A stretch of 64,000 bases of DNA from Mesorhizobium amorphae (GTDB lineage Bacteria > Pseudomonadota > Alphaproteobacteria > Rhizobiales > Rhizobiaceae), in contig NZ_JHQS01000031.1 in the NCBI RefSeq assembly GCF_014843845.1, positions 1 to 64,000 on the forward strand, read 5' to 3'. Positions 60,384-64,000 of this stretch are shown here, one piece after another; position 1 is the first letter of the stretch, and every line of letters starts with the position of its first letter. The notes beneath the pieces were generated by a model. The model saw nothing but the letters and a program-made list of their open reading frames with translations. It had not been told where the DNA came from and ran no database searches. Made by a program: the position numbers and the translations under genes.

Positions 60384-60497
60384 CGGGAGCGAAGCTCCCG
60401 TCTGCCAGCGGCGAGAGCTTGCTCTCGTCCGCCAGCGGCGGAAGCGCAAGCTTCCGTCCGCCAGCGATGAACCCAGCGGCGAGAGCGACAGCTTCCG
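60384..60497 (+). repeat. tandem hairpin array with compensatory stem changes
   Basis: Three perfect stems follow each other at 27-28-bp spacing. CGGGAGC/GCTCCCG is at 60384-60390 and 60394-60400. CGAGAGC/GCTCTCG is at 60412-60418 and 60421-60427. CGGAAGC/GCTTCCG is at 60439-60445 and 60450-60456. The linker TCYGCCAGCGG is conserved. A fourth, imperfect unit (60480-60497) combines the left arm of stem 2 with the right arm of stem 3. Stems change in both arms at once, so selection or templated exchange keeps the pairing. It starts five bases after the capsid stop. Confidence 0.85.
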
Positions 60498-60534
60498 TCC
60501 GCCCGAGCAGCGACAAGCTCCCGCTCCACAAGAA

Positions 60535-60568
60535 AAAGGCGGACCCGGGGGACAGTGGGTCCGCCTTT
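60535..60568 (+). terminator. strong intrinsic terminator after the capsid gene
   Basis: AAAGGCGGACCC (60535-60546) pairs with GGGTCCGCCTTT (60557-60568) around a 10-base loop. The stem works in both orientations because of the A and T flanks. Confidence 0.8.
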
Positions 60569-60822
60569 GCCTGCCGACGGGCTTCGGGGGGAAGTTGGGT
60601 GCCGGCAAACATTCCGATAGCTGGATCAGCACGCGTTGGAGGCTTGCTGGGCTTCGGAAAATTGAGTGTGAGCGCGTTTGGCGTTCCGCACAATTAGCCC
60701 GATAGGCCTTAGCTCGATAGGCTTAGGACCATCCTGCGGCCTATGTTGCGGGCTTCACAGTCAACGGCACCAATCGGTTACACAAAAGAGCGAGCATATA
60801 CCTGTGGTGGCAAGGGGTAATC

Positions 60823-61005
60823 GTGGAGATGACATACAAATCAGTTCAGGAACTGCTCAGAGACGCAGGAATTGTCATGAGCAAGAAAGGTGAAGTCCAC
60901 CGCATAAACTTCTTTGGTGGGCTGGAAGACACCGCGCTCTACATGACAAGCTTGGAGGAGGCCCTGGACAGGGGGCTGAGGATGGCGAGGCCGCGACGTT
61001 CGTGA
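60823..61005 (+). CDS. small hypothetical protein
   Basis: The 60-residue product starts at GTG 60823 or ATG 60829. It reads MTYKSVQELLRDAGIVMSKK, then VHRINFFGGLEDTALYMTSLEEALDRGLRMAR, a compact alpha-beta sequence. It is not a known virion protein. It is expressed from the gap between the capsid and tail genes, an accessory-gene position in podoviruses. Confidence 0.55.
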   Translation: MEMTYKSVQELLRDAGIVMSKKGEVHRINFFGGLEDTALYMTSLEEALDRGLRMARPRRS

Positions 61006-61165
61006 GTCGAGCTGTGCTGATCCGATAGGTCGATAGGGCACTACCGATTCCGACCTAGGACTCCATCGCCATCATTGGCGTAATCCTCTCGGGCACGTCT
61101 TCGCGCCCCTTGTCCTGCCGGCAGCTTGCCGCCGGCTCCGCTTGCCCGCACGCCCCAAAAGTCCC

Positions 61166-61188
61166 AGCCGCTTCGCAGCGGCTTTTTT
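61166..61188 (+). terminator. intrinsic terminator before the tail genes
   Basis: AGCCGCT (61166-61172), TCGC loop, AGCGGCT (61177-61183), then six T. A classic rho-independent structure. Confidence 0.85.
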
Positions 61189-61246
61189 CATGCCCGGAGA
61201 CACCATGACCCTTGCCCGACCCATCCCCCTGAGGGGGCGCTGACCC

Positions 61247-61846
61247 ATGGCCATCACCCCGCTCGACATCGCCAACATGGCGCTCGCCGTGCTCGACGAG
61301 GCGCCGATCGATTCACTCGACCAGGACGTCAAGGCGGCGCGCCTGCTCAACCTGCATTTCGACCTGACGCGCGAAGCCGAACTGGCCAAACACGCCTGGG
61401 TGTTCGCCATCCTGTCGGCAAGCGTTCCCGGGTCTGATACCGGGAGCGGCGGCTGCACCTTGAATGTCGCCTATGAACTGCCGGCCGATTGCCTGCGCCC
61501 GCTGCCGCCGACCCACAATGGCGAACCGGACGGCGTGCCGGTTTCCTGGCGCCAGGAGGCTGGGATCATCTATTCCGATCGGCCCGGCCCGCTCGCCATC
61601 CGCTACATCGCCAACCTCACCGACCCGAACGACTGGGACGCGCTGTTCACCGAAGTGCTGGTGGCGGCCCTTGCCGTCAAGATCGCGCATCCGCTGACCC
61701 ACAAGGCCGGCATGATCGACATCGCCCGCTCGGCCTATGACCGCGCACTGGACGCAGCCTTCTCGGCCAACGCCATCCAGCGCGGCGGCCGCGCCTACAC
61801 CGCGTCCTGGGCGATCCAGCGCGGCGACAGCAGGTACGCACGCTGA
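61247..61846 (+). CDS. tail tubular protein A (T7 gp11-like)
   Basis: The 199-residue product begins MAITPLDIANMALAVLDEAP and has AARLLNLHFDLTREAELAKHAWVFA, YELPADCLRPLP, and the late KIAHPLTHKAGMIDIARSAYDRALDAA, all standard for the adaptor ring protein between portal and nozzle. Its stop overlaps the tail tubular B start by one base. The frame is intact. Confidence 0.87.
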   Translation: MAITPLDIANMALAVLDEAPIDSLDQDVKAARLLNLHFDLTREAELAKHAWVFAILSASVPGSDTGSGGCTLNVAYELPADCLRPLPPTHNGEPDGVPVSWRQEAGIIYSDRPGPLAIRYIANLTDPNDWDALFTEVLVAALAVKIAHPLTHKAGMIDIARSAYDRALDAAFSANAIQRGGRAYTASWAIQRGDSRYAR

Positions 61847-64000
61847 TGGCGACGCTCTATCCGGTCCAGGACGTCTTCACCCGCGGCGAGATCTCGCCGC
61901 GCCTGCACGCGCGCGCCTCGCTCGATCTCTATCGCGCTGCACTGTCGAAGTGCGAAAACTTCGTCACGCTGCCGCATGGCGGCATCCGCAAGCGCGGCGG
62001 CAGCTATTTCGTCGGCGAGGTGAAGAATTCGGCCGTGAGGACGCGTGCCGTCCCCTTCATCTTCAGCGCCGACCAGGCCTACTGCCTGGAGTTCGGCGAC
62101 CTCTATATCCGCGTCTATGCCTATGGCGCCCGCGTCGGCACGGTGGAAGTGGCCTCGCCCTACCTGGAGGCCGACCTGTTCGACCTCGCCTATGTGCAGT
62201 CGGCCGACCAGATGTGGATCAGCCACAAGGATTATCCGCTCAAGGTTCTCACCCGCACCGTGGACGCTGGAGGACTACGAGTTTGATGACGGGCCTTATG
62301 ACGAAATCAACGATACCGGGACGACATTGACACCGGCATCCTACGGCTCGTTCGTGCCGAAGATGACCGGCTTGGCGGCTCCAGCCGGTACGGTGTCCAG
62401 CTCCACCGGGGCGGCTGATGCGTGGGTGCTGTTCGACAAAAGCAGCAAAACGGTCAGCAACGTGACAGGCGGCACCGGGGCATGGGTTCAGTACAGGCTC
62501 GCTGGCAGCGCCAAGAAGGTTTGCAATGCCTACTGGCTGCAGGCGACAGGCGCCGCGGGCGCAGCCACGGACATGCCCACGCAATGGGAGGTTCAGGGCT
62601 CGAATGATGGCGTGAACTGGGTAACCATCGATGCGCGGCAGGGCGAAACCGGCTGGAGCGCCTCCGAGCGCCGCTACTTCGAATTCTTCAACAAGGCCGC
62701 GTTCGAATATCTGCGATGGGACTTTGAGGGCGGCGGCGGCGCCGACAGTGCAAACACGTCATTGGCGGAATTTGCTCCCAACGAAGACGGTGATCTGATG
62801 ACGCCGTTCAACCTGACAGCCTCCTCCATCCTCGGCATCAACGGCGATGCCGGGTTCCAGACCAGCGATGTCGGACGGGCCATCCGGCTCTATGCATCCG
62901 ACGGCCGCTGGCGCTGGGCCAAGATCGCCGCGCGCATCAGCACCACGGTCGTCACGATCCGCCTCTATGGCCACGCGCTTCCCGACCTGAACCCGATCTC
63001 ACGCTGGCGGCTAGGCACGTTCGTCGCCGGCAAATATGTCGAGAGCGGCTCGCTCTACGAGGAGCGGCTGGCCTTCAGCCGAAGGTTCTCGGTCTATGCC
63101 TCGGCCACCGGTGACTTCAACAATTTCGCCACCGGCGAGGAAGACGACGACGCGCTCGAGTTCATTCAGGCCGGCGGCGGCCAGGCCAACGATATCGTCT
63201 GGATCGCCGAGTCCGATGGCGCGCTGCTGATCGGGACGCTGGGCGGGGTGCGGGCCCTTTCCGGCTCCGGCATCGACGAGGCATTGACCCCGTCATCGTT
63301 CAAGAACCGGCGCTCGCGCACCTTCGGCTGCGCCGGCATCCGTCCGGTCGATGCCGGCCAGTCGTTCCTCTATGTCACGCGCTCGCGCCGCTCGATCGCC
63401 GAACTGACGCAGACCTCGGCCGGCAGGTTCTCGTCCGAAGACATCGGCCAGATTTCCGAGCATATCGCCAAGCAGGGCGTGGTCGAACTCGCCTTCCAGG
63501 CCGATCCCGACCCGATGCTGTGGTTTCCGCTCGAGAATGGCGAGCTTGGCGGCTACACGCACCAGCCAAGCCAGGAGGTGCGCGGCATGCACCGCCATCG
63601 CTTCGGCGGTGCCTTCGCCGGCTCCATTTGGGCGGTCGTCGAAAGCGCTGTGGCGACGCCCGGCCAGAACGGCGTCGACGACATCTGGCTGGTCGTCAGG
63701 CGCACCATTGCCGGCGTGACGAAACGCTATATCGAGATCATGACGCCGCCCTTCGAATATGGCGCGCTTGAGGACGCCTTCCAGGTCGATTGCGGGCTGA
63801 CCTATGCGGGCGCCGCCATCAACACCGTCTCCGGGCTCGGCCATCTCAACGGCCAGTCGGTCGACGTGCTGGCGTCGGGCAAGGTCTACCGCGGCCTCAC
63901 CGTGGCCGCCGGCCAGGTGACGCTGCCCGGCGGCGCCACCGCAACGAAATGGCAGGTCGGGCTTCCCTGCCAGGCGCAGGCCGACACGCTGGAGCTCGAC
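61846..64000 (+). pseudogene. tail tubular protein B (T7 gp12-like), frameshifted, with discoidin-like insert; runs off the window
   Basis: The first frame encodes MATLYPVQDVFTRGEISPRL and 120 further residues (HGGIRKRGGSYFVGEV, QMWISHKDYPLKVLTRT) and stops at 62286. Homology continues one base out of frame from 62261 (WTLEDYEFDDGPYDEIND) and stays open to 64000 (FKNRRSRTFGCAGIRPVDAG, YVTRSRRSIAEL). Codons at about 62400-62730 form an extra domain (QYRLAGSAKKVCNAYWLQAT, TQWEVQGSNDGVNWVTIDA, RYFEFFNKAAFEYLRWDF) resembling F5/8-type C discoidin/CBM32 folds. The nozzle protein is probably inactive if the frameshift is genuine. Confidence 0.82.

Noticed and set aside
60384..60497. CRISPR array
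   Set aside because: The regular 27-28-bp period comes from hairpins with variable stems and a short conserved linker. There are no 30-40-bp unique spacers and no cas genes.
61846..62290. Programmed frameshift in tail tubular B
   Set aside because: No slippery heptamer or downstream pseudoknot-like stem is obvious at 62255-62262, and these proteins are not known to need frameshifting.

Overview
The window looks like chromosomal DNA of a Mesorhizobium-type alphaproteobacterium (Hyphomicrobiales). I infer this from the high GC content, several typical rhizobial ABC-uptake and catabolic operons, paralogous class III cyclase-TPR proteins, and many palindromic intergenic mosaic repeats of the rhizobial (RIME-like) kind. 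No rRNA or tRNA gene was recognised.

Left part (1-32,480), accessory metabolism. A VCBS-type exported protein and a YdeI protein come first. A secreted acid-phosphatase-type phosphoesterase then lies divergent to a di-haem cytochrome c peroxidase, followed by a complete branched-chain amino-acid-type ABC operon (SBP-ATPase-ATPase-permease-permease, 4874-9453). Two 585-aa cyclase-TPR paralogs flank a small tyrosine recombinase, with two gene remnants (frameshifted GFA, truncated HxlR) beyond them. An Lrp regulator faces a diaminopropionate ammonia-lyase/M20 amidohydrolase pair. A GntR regulator faces a seven-gene operon (19,764-28,420) with an IlvD/Edd dehydratase, COG3618-type lactonase, DapA-type aldolase, a sugar ABC transporter and a Gfo/Idh dehydrogenase. 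Together these make a complete non-phosphorylative sugar-acid pathway. After DUF1330 and cupin genes comes about 2.3 kb with almost no coding sequence.

Middle part (32,484-43,175), signalling and stress genes. It holds a PAS-PAS-GGDEF-EAL protein, two genes of unknown function, a sulfide-responsive blh-bigR-YeeE/YedE operon with an AT-rich operator, and a DUF5071 gene. A higBA toxin-antitoxin pair with twin operators follows, then an SPW membrane protein, a CCHC zinc-knuckle miniprotein, an Lrp regulator facing a tryptophan 2,3-dioxygenase-family gene, and a DoxX protein.

Right part (43,173-64,000), degenerate podovirus-like prophage with insertions. A 2.72-kb IS1595-family transposon (43,299-46,019) carries a DDE transposase plus five passenger ORFs. 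It is bounded by 20-bp inverted repeats and a 12-14-bp target duplication, and an uninterrupted copy of its target lies 0.7 kb downstream. Next come terminase genes (large subunit broken into pieces), host-like cargo (cytochrome c, SnoaL, methyltransferases), a frameshifted portal, a Bbp19-like protein, scaffold, major capsid, tail tubular A and a frameshifted tail tubular B containing a discoidin-like insert and running off the window. A tandem array of hairpins with compensatory stem changes follows the capsid gene.

The most interesting objects are the passenger-carrying IS1595 element with its internal empty site, the covarying hairpin array, the duplicated promoter-terminator module, the split and shuffled terminase, and the discoidin insertion in the tail protein. 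Function assignments rest on motif recognition by eye. No database search was run.
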